From positions 310,846 to 374,845 of the forward strand of contig NZ_RCOG02000012.1 in NCBI RefSeq assembly GCF_009663685.2: a stretch of 64,000 nucleotides of DNA, given 5' to 3'. The notes under the pieces were generated by a model, which worked only from the letters and a program-made list of their open reading frames with translations, was not told the DNA's origin and searched no databases. The position numbers were made by a program, and so were the translations under genes. The stretch is from Cupriavidus sp. U2 (lineage in GTDB: Bacteria > Pseudomonadota > Gammaproteobacteria > Burkholderiales > Burkholderiaceae). The first letter of the stretch is position 1. Each line of letters begins with the position of its first letter. Positions 19,628-27,845 of the stretch are shown one piece after another.

Positions 19628-20086
19628 TCAGCTGCACACCGACCCGCCGGTCGATGTCTGCATGCTTTCGCGCGTCATGGTCGTGGTGAACGCCGGCATG
19701 CCGATACGCAGGCGCATCACCGGGATCACCGTGGCAATCGTCACATTGGTCACGCTGACGGTCACGGACTGGCAGCTGGCGCGCGCGGTGGCCGGATCGC
19801 TGTCGCAGCCCGTGGGCGAGTAGGCCACGCTGATGTTCGAGTTCTGCAGCAGCGGCAGCATGTTCTCCATCTTTGTCTTGATGATGCTGGCGTTGGAGTC
19901 GCACACCACAGCCGACCGCGCGGCCAGGCGCGTGACCTCCGCGGCGGTGTTCCAGTAGAAGAGCACCCGGGAGAATTCGATGATGCCGATCAGCAGCGTG
20001 AAGAACACGCCCGCGATCAGCGCGAACTCCACCGCGGCAACGCCGCGCTGCCGGGCAAGCCTGAGGGGGTGGGCACGATGTGTCAT
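19628..20086 (-). CDS. tadE: TadE-type pseudopilin
   Basis: A 152-residue protein. A short basic leader ends in RQRG, followed by VAAVEFALIAGVFFTLLIGIIEFSR, the G/[V]-x3-E-F prepilin cleavage signature of TadE, cleaved by TadV. The remainder is a periplasmic domain with four cysteines that could form disulphides. The start overlaps the stop of the preceding TadE/F gene by 4 nt, suggesting the two minor pilins are made in equal amounts. Pseudopilins are needed for assembly and surface display of Flp fibres. Confidence 0.85.
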   Translation of the reverse strand: MTHRAHPLRLARQRGVAAVEFALIAGVFFTLLIGIIEFSRVLFYWNTAAEVTRLAARSAVVCDSNASIIKTKMENMLPLLQNSNISVAYSPTGCDSDPATARASCQSVTVSVTNVTIATVIPVMRLRIGMPAFTTTMTRESMQTSTGGSVCS

Positions 20087-20604
20087 AGCACTTGCCTCAT
20101 GACGGTGGTGATATCGCCGAACTTCAGCCCGGAAAGATTGATGAACGACTGCAGCGGCGAGTAGGCAAAGCCGCTGATCCGGACGGCCACCAGGTTCACG
20201 GTGCCGGCCTGCGTGCCGGTGCCTGCGGGGTTGTCGTAGGTGGCGACGTTGCTGAAGGTTTGACCCGGGCATCCGGTGCCATCGACGCGGTCGCAGATGA
20301 CGACCATCGCCGTGGTCAGCCCCGGCGCCAGCGGCTGGCCGGAGCAGCCGGTGTTCCCGTAGGCGGCCAGGCACTTGGTCGCCGCCGTCGGGTACGTGAC
20401 GTCGTCGGGCGAGAATTGCGACAGGTAGCGGGCCGCCGAGCGCGTGGCCTTGGTCAGCGTGTCGTACTGATAGACCGCGCGTCCGAATTCGGCGACGCCG
20501 CAGGCCATCAGCACCATCGGCACGAGCAGGATGCCGAACTCGACCGCGGCCACGCCGCGCTGGTGCCTGCGGGTGTGGGGTCGGGAGTGTGTCAGCCGTT
20601 TCAT
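20083..20604 (-). CDS. tadF: TadE/TadF-type pseudopilin
   Basis: A 173-residue protein with a basic leader (MKRLTHSRPHTRRHQRG) followed by the prepilin-like VAAVEFGILLVPMVLMACGVAEFGR, so cleavage after the glycine by TadV is expected. The periplasmic part has paired cysteines (CLAAYGNTGC, CDRVDGTGC). The name tadF is by position; its sequence is TadE-like, so the two neighbours may be duplicates. It overlaps the next gene by 4 nt and follows tadG after 9 nt. Confidence 0.8.
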   Translation of the reverse strand: MKRLTHSRPHTRRHQRGVAAVEFGILLVPMVLMACGVAEFGRAVYQYDTLTKATRSAARYLSQFSPDDVTYPTAATKCLAAYGNTGCSGQPLAPGLTTAMVVICDRVDGTGCPGQTFSNVATYDNPAGTGTQAGTVNLVAVRISGFAYSPLQSFINLSGLKFGDITTVMRQVL

Positions 20605-20613
20605 GATCGACTC

Positions 20614-21921
20614 CTATTGCACCAGCACGGGAACGAGCGGACCGACGCCGGTACTGGCTCCCGGCATGCCCTGCGTGGCGCAGGGGCTGCCCGGCATGCT
20701 CGAATCGCCGCGATATTCGAGATGCACCGTGTCGTTGGCGCCCCCCTTCTGCATCGGGTCGAGCATCAGCAGACAGGCCCAGCCCTTCACGGTCACCTGG
20801 TGCGCGCCCGGGGTGCCGAGCGGCGAGCAGTCGACGATGGGTGCCAGCACCAGGCGGCGGTCGGCGCCAGCCTGGTAGGTGGGGCCGCTCGCCGTGGTGC
20901 CCTGCGTGGTCAGCCCGGCGGCCGTGTCGCCCTGATAGGGCGCGTAGGCCTTGCGGTTGGCCAGGAAGTTGGACTGCGTCACCCCCTTGGTGTCGGTCGA
21001 TGTGCCGCTGTAGGCGTTGCTTTGCGCTTTCCACGACGTGGGCGTGTAGGCGAAGCCAGTGAAGTCGGTCACGCCCACGGTACTGCCCTTGACGATGCCG
21101 AAGCGGCTGTTCCATTCGTCGGCGATCGACGCCTTGTTGCCGGTCGTGCCGATCTGGGCGCCCGTGGCCGGCAGGTTGCACTGGCCGGCTCCCTTGAGCT
21201 GGTTGGCCAGGTCCTTGGCGCTGGTGCCGCCGCTCAGGTCCGCCCAGCCGAAGTTTCCGCCTCCGTATGACAAATCCTGGACGTCCGCTGTGCCCGCCTT
21301 GGTCGTCAGCCACTGCCCGATGGTGTAGCCGCCTGGCACGGGCGGCGTGGCCGTGTCGGCCTTGCAGACGAACACCGGAATCGCGCAGGTGGTCTGCGCC
21401 GACGTGGTCGTGGCCACGGCAAACGCGGCGACCGTGCTCGGACCGATGTTCGTGCCGGGCAGGGCATTGAGCGCCTGTGCGAACCAGTTGGCGATGCCGG
21501 CGCGCGAGACCTCGCACTTCACGTACTTGATGGTGTTGAGCGGGTACGTGACCGAGTTCCTGTCCAGGAAGGGGTTGGCCAGCGAATCGGTATAGGTCAC
21601 GGCCTCGGTGGACGTGATACCCGGCTGCTGTTCCAGCTTGCCCTGGAACAGCACCAGATTGCGGGCCCCGGCGGTAAAGCCTGCGGCCTCGGAAACCGTA
21701 AGCGGGGTGGCGCCGGTCAGGTCGCGCGCGGCGGCCAGCGCGCACGCGTCCGCCCGGTTCTGCAGTTCGCTCTTGCTCACGTACAGCTTGCCCAGATCGA
21801 GTGCCAGGCCGATGAAACCGACCAGCACCGCGATCATGAGGCCGACGATGATGGCGACGGCGCCGCGCTGCCGCGCATGAATGCAAGGCAGTGGCTTGCC
21901 GCGAGGCCTGGTTCTGGACAT
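20614..21921 (-). CDS. tadG: TadG-like pilus assembly protein
   Basis: A 435-residue protein from the ATG at 21921. After a basic leader comes RQRGAVAIIVGLMIAVLVGFIGLALDLG, the TadE/TadG-like membrane anchor, then a conserved segment with LQNRADACALAAARDL typical of TadG. The rest is a large periplasmic domain rich in Gly, Thr and Ser with several cysteines (CEVS, CAIPVFVC, CNLPA, CSPLG). TadG is thought to anchor or gate the assembly complex. No von Willebrand MIDAS motif was recognised by eye, unlike some TadG proteins. Confidence 0.82.
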   Translation of the reverse strand: MSRTRPRGKPLPCIHARQRGAVAIIVGLMIAVLVGFIGLALDLGKLYVSKSELQNRADACALAAARDLTGATPLTVSEAAGFTAGARNLVLFQGKLEQQPGITSTEAVTYTDSLANPFLDRNSVTYPLNTIKYVKCEVSRAGIANWFAQALNALPGTNIGPSTVAAFAVATTTSAQTTCAIPVFVCKADTATPPVPGGYTIGQWLTTKAGTADVQDLSYGGGNFGWADLSGGTSAKDLANQLKGAGQCNLPATGAQIGTTGNKASIADEWNSRFGIVKGSTVGVTDFTGFAYTPTSWKAQSNAYSGTSTDTKGVTQSNFLANRKAYAPYQGDTAAGLTTQGTTASGPTYQAGADRRLVLAPIVDCSPLGTPGAHQVTVKGWACLLMLDPMQKGGANDTVHLEYRGDSSMPGSPCATQGMPGASTGVGPLVPVLVQ

Positions 21922-21955
21922 GATGGCACCCTCCCCGGAAAGCGTTGCGTTGGCT

Positions 21956-22303
21956 TCAGCGTTGGCCGCCGCCGCCCATGCCGACGCCACCGTAGCCGCC
22001 GCCCGCACCGAAATCGATGCCGAAGACGCTGGGTGCGCCGCTGCCCTGCTGCATCCGCATCAGCGAGCGGTCGAAATTGCGCATCGCGGCCACGGCCGTC
22101 TTGCCGTCTGTTCCTTCGACGGTGGGCAGTCCGGCCGGCGCTTCGGGGTTGATGATCTGCTGCTGCTTGATGGCGGCCAGCGCCTCGCCCCGGTGATGGT
22201 CCCACACGGGGGTAGAGGTCATGCAGGCCGACAGCCCGAGGCAGGTCAGGGTGCCGAGTACGAGCGTGGCGGCGCTGCGCGAAAGCTTGCGTGTGTTGTT
22301 CAT
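21956..22303 (-). CDS. Small tad-locus lipoprotein
   Basis: A 115-residue protein with a lipoprotein signal: basic N-terminus (MNNTRKLSRS), hydrophobic core and lipobox LSAC with Cys27. The mature part has a short charged region (HHRGEALAAIKQQQIINPEAP) and a glycine-rich end (GAGGGYGGVGMGGGGQ). It lies between the secretin and tadG, where other tad loci carry an outer-membrane lipoprotein such as TadD or a pilotin; it is too short and lacks the TPR repeats of TadD. A role in secretin targeting is inference. Confidence 0.75.
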   Translation of the reverse strand: MNNTRKLSRSAATLVLGTLTCLGLSACMTSTPVWDHHRGEALAAIKQQQIINPEAPAGLPTVEGTDGKTAVAAMRNFDRSLMRMQQGSGAPSVFGIDFGAGGGYGGVGMGGGGQR

Positions 22304-22329
22304 GATCGTTCTCCTGGAGGCGCGGCGGA

Positions 22330-24201
22330 TCAGTTGCTGCCCGGGGTGCCGGGGCCGGTGGCGGTGGCCGTCGCGGCGCGGGCCTGGGCCAGGCGCTGCG
22401 CGGTGGCTTCGATGCGTGCGACGCGCGCGCTGTGGTCCTCGCTCGTGACGGTCGACGCGGTGCCCGTTACGGGCGCGCGGGGTGGCCGTGATCCGGCGGC
22501 AGCCACGGGTGCGGCCGGAGACGCGGGGCCCGACGGCGCCGGTTCGTCCAGGACCTTGCCGACCGGAACCGTCGGGACCGACGTGCCCGGCGTGGTCTCG
22601 GTGCGCGGTGCCGAAGGGGCGGGTGCCGGGGCCGTGGCCGGTGCGGCCGGTTGCGAAGGGGCCGGGGCGGGCTGCTGCGGCGGCTTGCCACGGCCTTCCA
22701 TGTTGCCCATGAAGTAGAGCGACAGCGGGTCAGGCGTTGTGAAGCCGTCGGTCGGCAGCGGGTAGTTCTGGTTCGCCATCGGCTTGACCAGGCGCGGCGT
22801 GATGATGAACACCAGCTCGGTCAGGTCCTGCTGGAACTGCGTGCTGCGGAACAACGTGCCAAGCACCGGCACTTCGCCCGCGCCGGGCAGGGCCTTCAAC
22901 GCGCCCCGTGCGCTGTCCTGCAGCAGGCCGCCGATCGCGAAGCTCTCGCCATCGCGCATCTGCACGGTGGTGGATGCACGCCGCGTCGTGATGAGCGGCA
23001 GGATGGTCTGGCCGGTCAGGCTGCTGCCGCTAACCGTGGCGCCCGTGGGCGACAGTTCCGACACTTCGGGCGACACCTTCAGGTGGATGCGGCCATTGGC
23101 CAGCACCGTGGGCGTGAACTTCAGCCCCACGCCGTATTCCTCTTCCTGCAGCGTGATGGTCGAGGCGCCGCCCAGCGCGTTGCTCTGCGCCACCGGGATG
23201 TAGATCTTGCCGCCCGCCAGGAAGCTGGCTTCCTGGCCGCTGATGGTTACCAGGTTCGGCTCGGCCAGCACCTTCACCAGGCTGTCATTCTTTTGCGCGT
23301 CGATGGCCAGGTTGAACGGCTTGTTGTTGGCCTTGCTGCCGAAGAAGCCGGCCGCCGCGCCCGTGAGCAGGTTGGTCAGCACGCCGCCGGTCCACGACCC
23401 GAAGCCGCCCTGGATGTTGACGGCCGATCCCAGCTGGTTCAGCAGGGTCTTGGAGACCTCGGCAACCTTCACTTCCAGCATCACCTGCTGCGGGGTATCC
23501 ACCGACATCATGTTGAGCACGCCGCCCTTCCTGGCATTGCCGCCGTCGCCCTGGGCCGCGTTGGCATAGGCCTGGGCGATGTCCATGGCCTGCAGGGCCG
23601 CCTGCGAGCTGGACACGCTGCCGGTCAGCACCAGGTTGTCGGCGGCGGTCATCACGCGGATGCCCGATTCGCCGGGCAGCAGCTGCGCCAGCGATGTCTG
23701 CAGACCGTTCGCGTCCGCGTTGACTACCACGTTGATGATGCTGCAGGCGCCGCTGCGGCCCTGCACGATCATGTTGGTGGTGCCCACGGTGCGGCCCAGC
23801 ACATAGAGCGTTTGCGGAGACACCATCGTGGCCTGCACGACGTTCGGGTTGCCCAGCGTGCGGTTGCGAATGGGCTCCGGCAGCGGAATCAGCTGCGACT
23901 TGCCCACCGGCACGATCACGCTCGATTCATTGCGGATGGCGCCGGAGCAGCTCGGCCCCCGCACATCGGCGGCGTTGGACGGCGCGGCCGGAACCGGCGT
24001 CATGCTGATGGTCATCTGCACGGGACCGCCCGTTGCCGGGACCTTGACCCCGGGCGCCGCGGATGCTGCCGGCGTGGTGGCCTTGGCGATGTTGCCGGCA
24101 TCGACGGCAACCTGGGCCGCGGCGGCCAGCGGAGTGCAGAGGATGGCCGCCAGCACGACCAGGCGTGTGCCGCGTGCTGCTTCGGATGTCTTCTTGTTCA
24201 T
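22330..24201 (-). CDS. rcpA: Tad outer-membrane secretin RcpA (CpaC)
   Basis: A 623-residue protein with a signal peptide (LVVLAAILCTPLAAAAQ). An N-terminal pilus-domain (about 95-180: VPVGKSQLIPLPEPIRNRTLGNPNVVQATMVSP) and a BON-like segment precede the secretin domain (about 250-490), with VLAEPNLVTISGQEASFLAGG, VGLKFTPTVLANGRIHLKVSPEVSEL and the closing LTELVFIITPRLVKP. The last 120 residues are a Pro/Ala-rich tail. It forms the outer-membrane channel through which the Flp pilus emerges. The tail is longer than in typical CpaC and may contact peptidoglycan or the lipoprotein encoded next. Confidence 0.94.
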   Translation of the reverse strand: MNKKTSEAARGTRLVVLAAILCTPLAAAAQVAVDAGNIAKATTPAASAAPGVKVPATGGPVQMTISMTPVPAAPSNAADVRGPSCSGAIRNESSVIVPVGKSQLIPLPEPIRNRTLGNPNVVQATMVSPQTLYVLGRTVGTTNMIVQGRSGACSIINVVVNADANGLQTSLAQLLPGESGIRVMTAADNLVLTGSVSSSQAALQAMDIAQAYANAAQGDGGNARKGGVLNMMSVDTPQQVMLEVKVAEVSKTLLNQLGSAVNIQGGFGSWTGGVLTNLLTGAAAGFFGSKANNKPFNLAIDAQKNDSLVKVLAEPNLVTISGQEASFLAGGKIYIPVAQSNALGGASTITLQEEEYGVGLKFTPTVLANGRIHLKVSPEVSELSPTGATVSGSSLTGQTILPLITTRRASTTVQMRDGESFAIGGLLQDSARGALKALPGAGEVPVLGTLFRSTQFQQDLTELVFIITPRLVKPMANQNYPLPTDGFTTPDPLSLYFMGNMEGRGKPPQQPAPAPSQPAAPATAPAPAPSAPRTETTPGTSVPTVPVGKVLDEPAPSGPASPAAPVAAAGSRPPRAPVTGTASTVTSEDHSARVARIEATAQRLAQARAATATATGPGTPGSN

Positions 24202-24268
24202 GATGGATCTCCCCCCGGAGAATGATTCGGATGGATGCGTTGCGCGTCTCGTTCGTCACCGTCCGTGT

Positions 24269-25117
24269 TCAGAAGCACTCAAGGCTGCCCTGAACACCTG
24301 CCAGCACCCCGACACAATTGCCCGGACGAGCCGGCGCGGCCACGATGGTGCGGGTCTTGACCACGGTGCGCGGCGCGGCGGCCGGCGCGGCGGCGGGGGC
24401 CGGGGCCGGCGGATCGGCGCGGCCCAGCAGCGTGTGCTTGGTGGCGCCGCCGGTGTTGATGTCGGCCACGTCCATCTGGTTGCGCAGTACCAGCGACAGC
24501 GTGCCCACGCTGCGCGCCACATCGAGCTTTTCGGCCTGGTCGGGCGTGACTTCCAGCGTCACGGCGTTGACCACCTTGGGCTGCGTGTCGTCGCGGCTCA
24601 CCTGCTGGGCCACCGCCAGCACCAGGATCTTCTCGAGCACGATCTTCGAGATGTTGCCGTTCTGGGTGCTCCTGGCTTCCTCGTTCGTGTTGACGATCAC
24701 GTCGACGTAGTTGCCGGGCAGCGCGAAGCCCGCCACGCCCACCACGTCGTTGACCCGAACCGTGATGGCGCGCTTGCCGTCGTTGATGACCGCCGACAGG
24801 CCACCCTTGGTGCCGATGGGCGCCAGCTTGGCGTCGAGGATGGGCTCGCCGCGCTGCAGGCTGGTCCGTACCACGCGCCCGTCCAGGGCCTTGAGGTCCT
24901 CGAATGCGCCCGGCGGCACGCTGGCGGCCGGCCAGCTCACAAGCTTGAGCTGGCTGCCGTTGAGCGGCTGGCCAAGGTCGAGGTCGTTGGCGGCCACCAC
25001 CACCTGCCTGATCGAACTCGACGACTGTTGGAGCAGCCATCGGGAAGCGGATACCACCGCCGCCGCGCCGGCGATCAGCGCAACCAGCAGCATCAGGATT
25101 GCTCGCGTGTTCTTCAT
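24269..25117 (-). CDS. cpaB: Tad pilus assembly protein CpaB (RcpC)
   Basis: A 282-residue protein with one N-terminal membrane helix (AILMLLVALIAGAAAVVSA), then a SAF domain (residues about 38-105: VVVAANDLDLGQPLNGSQLKLVSWP) and the RcpC/CpaB domain (about 110-215: ITVRVNDVVGVAGFALPGNYVDVIV). The C-terminus is an Ala/Pro linker plus two cysteines (CVGVLAGVQGSLEC) that may form a disulphide. CpaB is a periplasmic partner of the secretin. It lies just upstream of rcpA in the leftward operon, the conserved order. Confidence 0.93.
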   Translation of the reverse strand: MKNTRAILMLLVALIAGAAAVVSASRWLLQQSSSSIRQVVVAANDLDLGQPLNGSQLKLVSWPAASVPPGAFEDLKALDGRVVRTSLQRGEPILDAKLAPIGTKGGLSAVINDGKRAITVRVNDVVGVAGFALPGNYVDVIVNTNEEARSTQNGNISKIVLEKILVLAVAQQVSRDDTQPKVVNAVTLEVTPDQAEKLDVARSVGTLSLVLRNQMDVADINTGGATKHTLLGRADPPAPAPAAAPAAAPRTVVKTRTIVAAPARPGNCVGVLAGVQGSLECF

Positions 25118-25162
25118 GATGACTCTCCCCTACGTAGGTACGTGCTTCCTGGCCGGGCCGGT

Positions 25163-26575
25163 TCAGCCCGCTGCAGGATGGCCGACTGGCCAGCGGTGTT
25201 CGCTGGTGACGGGTGACGACACTTCCGGCCTGGCGCGCAGGCCGTAGTAGCTCTGCCAGGCCCGGCAAAGCCCCTCTGCGGTCACGTGCGGGGCATCGTC
25301 GTGGTAGCGCAGGTGCGACGCCACGAGCCGCAGCAGGTCGCGCGGAATGCAGGCCAGCAACGGGATGTCGCTGGAAAAGTGCAGGCTCTCCAGCAGGAAT
25401 TCGAAGGCCGGTTCGGGCCAGGCGAGGCCCAGGTCCGCGGCCGTGCGCAGGCAGACCTCGCGATAGTCGTCGACCGACAGCGGCCCCACGTAGAGCTTGC
25501 TGCCCAGCCGGCGCAGGAAGGCGTCGTCACCGAGCTGGCTGGGTTCCAGGTTCGTGGAAAACACCGGCCATACGTCGAAGGGCACCGAAAACCGCACGCC
25601 GCTGTGCAGCGTGAACATGTCGATGCCGCGATCCAGTGGCACGATCCAGCGATTCAGCAGCTGTTCCACGCCCACCATCTGCCGGCCCAGGTCGTCCACG
25701 ATGTAGATGCCGTTGTTGGCCTTCATGTGCGGCGGCGCCTGGTAGAAGCCCGAGGCGCTGTCGTAGCGCAGGTCCAGCATCGACAGCGTCAGTTCGCCGC
25801 CGGTCAGCACCACGGGCCGATGGCAGACCACCCAGCGGCGGTCCATGGCGCGGTGGGAGCCCGGTGCGTCGCCGGTGGCAACCGGCGTGTGCACCAGTGG
25901 GTCCAGCACCTGGATGATTTCGCCCGCCACCGTGATCGCGTGCGGCACGGGCACGGCACCGGGCAGCAGCGCGCCAAGGCGCTGCGCCAGGTAGGTCTTG
26001 CCGCTGCCCGGCGGACCGTAGATCATCAGCGCCCGCGCGGTGTTCAGGGCCATGCCGATCGATTCGAGCAGCGCCCCCGGCACCACCAGTTCCTGGAAGG
26101 CACGGGCCACTTCGGTCTTGGTCACCGACGTATGGTGGATCGAGTGCAGGGCGATGGCGTCGATGTACGCCTGCAGCGTGACCGGGGCGGCGCCCGTGTA
26201 GCTGCAGCGCGCGGCGGACTCGGCGGCACGGGCATAGCCGGCGTCGGTGAGGCGGAATCGCACGTCGATGTCGCTGGCGCCGCGATGCGCCACCTCGAGC
26301 AGCCGTTCGCGCACGCCCAGCGCCGCGATCTCGTTCACCACCGAAGCGGGCAGCCGGAGCGTATCCATCAGGATGGCCAGCGAGACGCTGCGGTGCAGGT
26401 AGGCGGCCTTCAGCAGCAGCCCCAGCAGCAGCGACACCTCGAGCCCGGTATCCGCGATGGTGCGCGGCGGCACGGCCCAGGCGGGTGGCGGCGCCTGGTC
26501 GATCTGGGCGTGCCGGACCACCGAGGCGAGTGCCTCGGGCAGTTGTGTCGCCTGGTCGTCGTGGTGTTCTGACAT
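25163..26575 (-). CDS. AAA ATPase of the tad locus
   Basis: A 470-residue protein. The ATG at 26575 is preferred since AGGGG lies 7 nt upstream; an ATG at 26581 is too close. The N-terminal half (about 20-150) is helical, with segments like a winged helix (LRLPASVVNEIAALGVRERLLEVAH). A AAA+ ATPase module follows: Walker A GPPGSGKT near residue 195, Walker B GIYIVDDLGR near 300, and a sensor-type FSTNLEP. No signal peptide or membrane segment. It is not one of the classical Tad proteins (TadA and TadZ are both present elsewhere), yet it sits inside the operon between tadV and cpaB. Its role is unknown; remodelling of the assembly complex is a guess. Confidence 0.8.
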   Translation of the reverse strand: MSEHHDDQATQLPEALASVVRHAQIDQAPPPAWAVPPRTIADTGLEVSLLLGLLLKAAYLHRSVSLAILMDTLRLPASVVNEIAALGVRERLLEVAHRGASDIDVRFRLTDAGYARAAESAARCSYTGAAPVTLQAYIDAIALHSIHHTSVTKTEVARAFQELVVPGALLESIGMALNTARALMIYGPPGSGKTYLAQRLGALLPGAVPVPHAITVAGEIIQVLDPLVHTPVATGDAPGSHRAMDRRWVVCHRPVVLTGGELTLSMLDLRYDSASGFYQAPPHMKANNGIYIVDDLGRQMVGVEQLLNRWIVPLDRGIDMFTLHSGVRFSVPFDVWPVFSTNLEPSQLGDDAFLRRLGSKLYVGPLSVDDYREVCLRTAADLGLAWPEPAFEFLLESLHFSSDIPLLACIPRDLLRLVASHLRYHDDAPHVTAEGLCRAWQSYYGLRARPEVSSPVTSEHRWPVGHPAAG

Positions 26576-26649
26576 TGCCATTCCCCTTGAATGTTGGTCT
26601 GCATTGCCGTGGCGTTGCATGGCGCCGCCCGGAGACATCGATTGGCCCG

Positions 26650-27153
26650 TCATGTCCGGGCGAACAGCATGGTCAGCGTGCCGGCGGCGATAGCCACGCC
26701 GTAGGGCAGCGAGCCCACCGACGGGCCCGCCTGGCCGGTGAGCGCGATGCCGCCGAGGTTGCGCAGCAACTGCCGGCCCTTTCCGGTCACGAGCACCAGC
26801 ATCAGCGCCCAGGCGCCGCCGATCACGAAGCACGCAAGCGCGATCCATGCGGCAAGACTGGCGCCCAGCCAGGCGCCCACGGCGGCCATCAGCTTGACGT
26901 CGCCCGCAGCCATGCCGCGGAGCAGATATACGGGCAGGAAGATGCCGAAGCCGGTCAGCCAGCCGAGCGCCCATGCGGAGGTGCCCGCAGCCGGCCCGTG
27001 CACCATCATCTGGACCGGCAGCGCCGCCAGCCATGCGCCGAACGTCAGCCAGTTAGGGATGCGGCGGCGCTGCAGATCCGTGGCGGCGGCAGTCAGCACC
27101 ACCACGATGGCGATGGGGCCGACAAAGGGCGAGAGCGACGGGATCGTGGACAT
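26650..27153 (-). CDS. tadV: Prepilin peptidase TadV (CpaA)
   Basis: A 167-residue polytopic protein from the ATG at 27153, starting MSTIPSLSPFVGPIA. It has about five hydrophobic helices and the two aspartates of the A24 prepilin peptidase family: TDLQRRRIPNWLT (Asp near residue 27) and GMAAGDVKLMAAVG (Asp near 86). Its small size, without the N-terminal methylase domain of PilD, is typical of TadV. It cleaves the leaders of the three Flp pilins and the TadE-like pseudopilins at the inner membrane. Confidence 0.93.
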   Translation of the reverse strand: MSTIPSLSPFVGPIAIVVVLTAAATDLQRRRIPNWLTFGAWLAALPVQMMVHGPAAGTSAWALGWLTGFGIFLPVYLLRGMAAGDVKLMAAVGAWLGASLAAWIALACFVIGGAWALMLVLVTGKGRQLLRNLGGIALTGQAGPSVGSLPYGVAIAAGTLTMLFART

Positions 27154-27188
27154 GGCGGACTCGGTTCGTCTGGGTTGGCGTGGCCGTT

Positions 27189-27362
27189 TCAGGGCATCTC
27201 CGCTGCAATGAGTTCGTAGAGCGCCTTGACGTTGCTGCCAAGGACGCTCACGGCTCCAATGATCACCATCGCAATCAGGGCGCCCAGCAGTGCGTACTCG
27301 ATCGACGTCACGCCGCGTGTATCGCAGCGGAAGTTCCGGCACAGGGTTTGGATGCCGCGCAT
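27189..27362 (-). CDS. flp3: Flp-type pilin, divergent third copy
   Basis: A 57-residue prepilin: leader MRGIQTLCRNFRCDTRG, then the Flp motif VTSIEYALLGALIAMVIIGAV, cleaved after the glycine. The mature part ends in YELIAAEMP. It differs from the two upstream copies in its leader (two cysteines, no DDDG) and in its C-terminus, so it may be a minor or specialised subunit. The gene name is positional. Confidence 0.88.
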   Translation of the reverse strand: MRGIQTLCRNFRCDTRGVTSIEYALLGALIAMVIIGAVSVLGSNVKALYELIAAEMP

Positions 27363-27403
27363 GGTGGTCTCCTCAGTGGGGCCGTAGCTTGGTGAGTGGT
27401 CCG

Positions 27404-27580
27404 TCAGGCGGCCAGCTCCGCGCCGATAAAGCTGAAGACGCTGCTCAGGTTGGTGCCGACGGTCTGCACGGTGGCGATGATCACCACCGCGATGAGCGCG
27501 GCGATCAGGCCGTACTCGATGGCGGTGACACCGTCGTCGTCGTGAAGGAACGTCTTCAGGCTGGCAATGGGGTTGCGCAT
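27404..27580 (-). CDS. flp2: Flp-type pilin, second copy
   Basis: A 58-residue prepilin from the ATG at 27580, read as leader MRNPIASLKTFLHDDDG plus VTAIEYGLIAALIAVVIIATV and a mature end VFSFIGAELAA. Cleavage after the glycine by TadV leaves a pilin of about 41 residues. It is nearly identical to the first copy over the hydrophobic core at protein and DNA level, a recent tandem duplication. It is separated from flp1 by a strong stem-loop. Confidence 0.92.
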   Translation of the reverse strand: MRNPIASLKTFLHDDDGVTAIEYGLIAALIAVVIIATVQTVGTNLSSVFSFIGAELAA

Positions 27581-27801
27581 GGTTGCTCTCCTGGGTGGGG
27601 TCGTGAGGCGGGGCGTCGCAGGTTCCGCAGCGTGGGGCACGCACGCTTTACGCCGCGGAACCTGCGGTCCGTCAGGCCAGTTGGGCGCCGATGTAGCTGA
27701 ACACCTTGCTCAGGTTGGTACCCACGGTCTGCACGGTGGCGATGATCACCACGGCGATGAGCGCGGCGATCAAGCCATATTCGATGGCGGTCACGCCGTC
27801 G
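27427..27801. repeat. Direct repeat from flp1/flp2 duplication
   Basis: About 115 bp of closely matching sequence occurs at roughly 27427-27543 and 27683-27799, covering the codons from DDDGVTAIEYG to GTNLS. Substitutions are mostly at third positions. It records tandem duplication of the pilin gene and could support recombination between the copies. Confidence 0.8.
27617..27666. promoter_or_regulatory. Stem-loop between flp1 and flp2
   Basis: A perfect 12-bp inverted repeat, CGCAGGTTCCGC (27617-27628) and GCGGAACCTGCG (27655-27666), encloses a second small repeat GCGTG/CACGC (27630-27642). Read leftward it begins 6 nt past the flp1 stop. No T-run follows, so it is more likely an mRNA-stabilising or processing hairpin that favours flp1 over the downstream genes than a full terminator. 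Confidence 0.65.
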
Positions 27802-27845
27802 TCGTCACGGACAAAACGCGTCAGGTTTTGGGTCAGTCGTTGCAT
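27672..27845 (-). CDS. flp1: Major Flp pilin
   Basis: A 57-residue prepilin that is the first gene of the leftward tad operon, with a strong ribosome site (AAGGAG, 6 nt before the ATG at 27845). Leader MQRLTQNLTRFVRDDDG, then the Flp signature VTAIEYGLIAALIAVVIIATV with the conserved Glu5-Tyr6 pair of mature Flp pilins, and a short tail VFSYIGAQLA. First position and the strong ribosome site suggest it is the main fibre subunit. Confidence 0.94.
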   Translation of the reverse strand: MQRLTQNLTRFVRDDDGVTAIEYGLIAALIAVVIIATVQTVGTNLSKVFSYIGAQLA

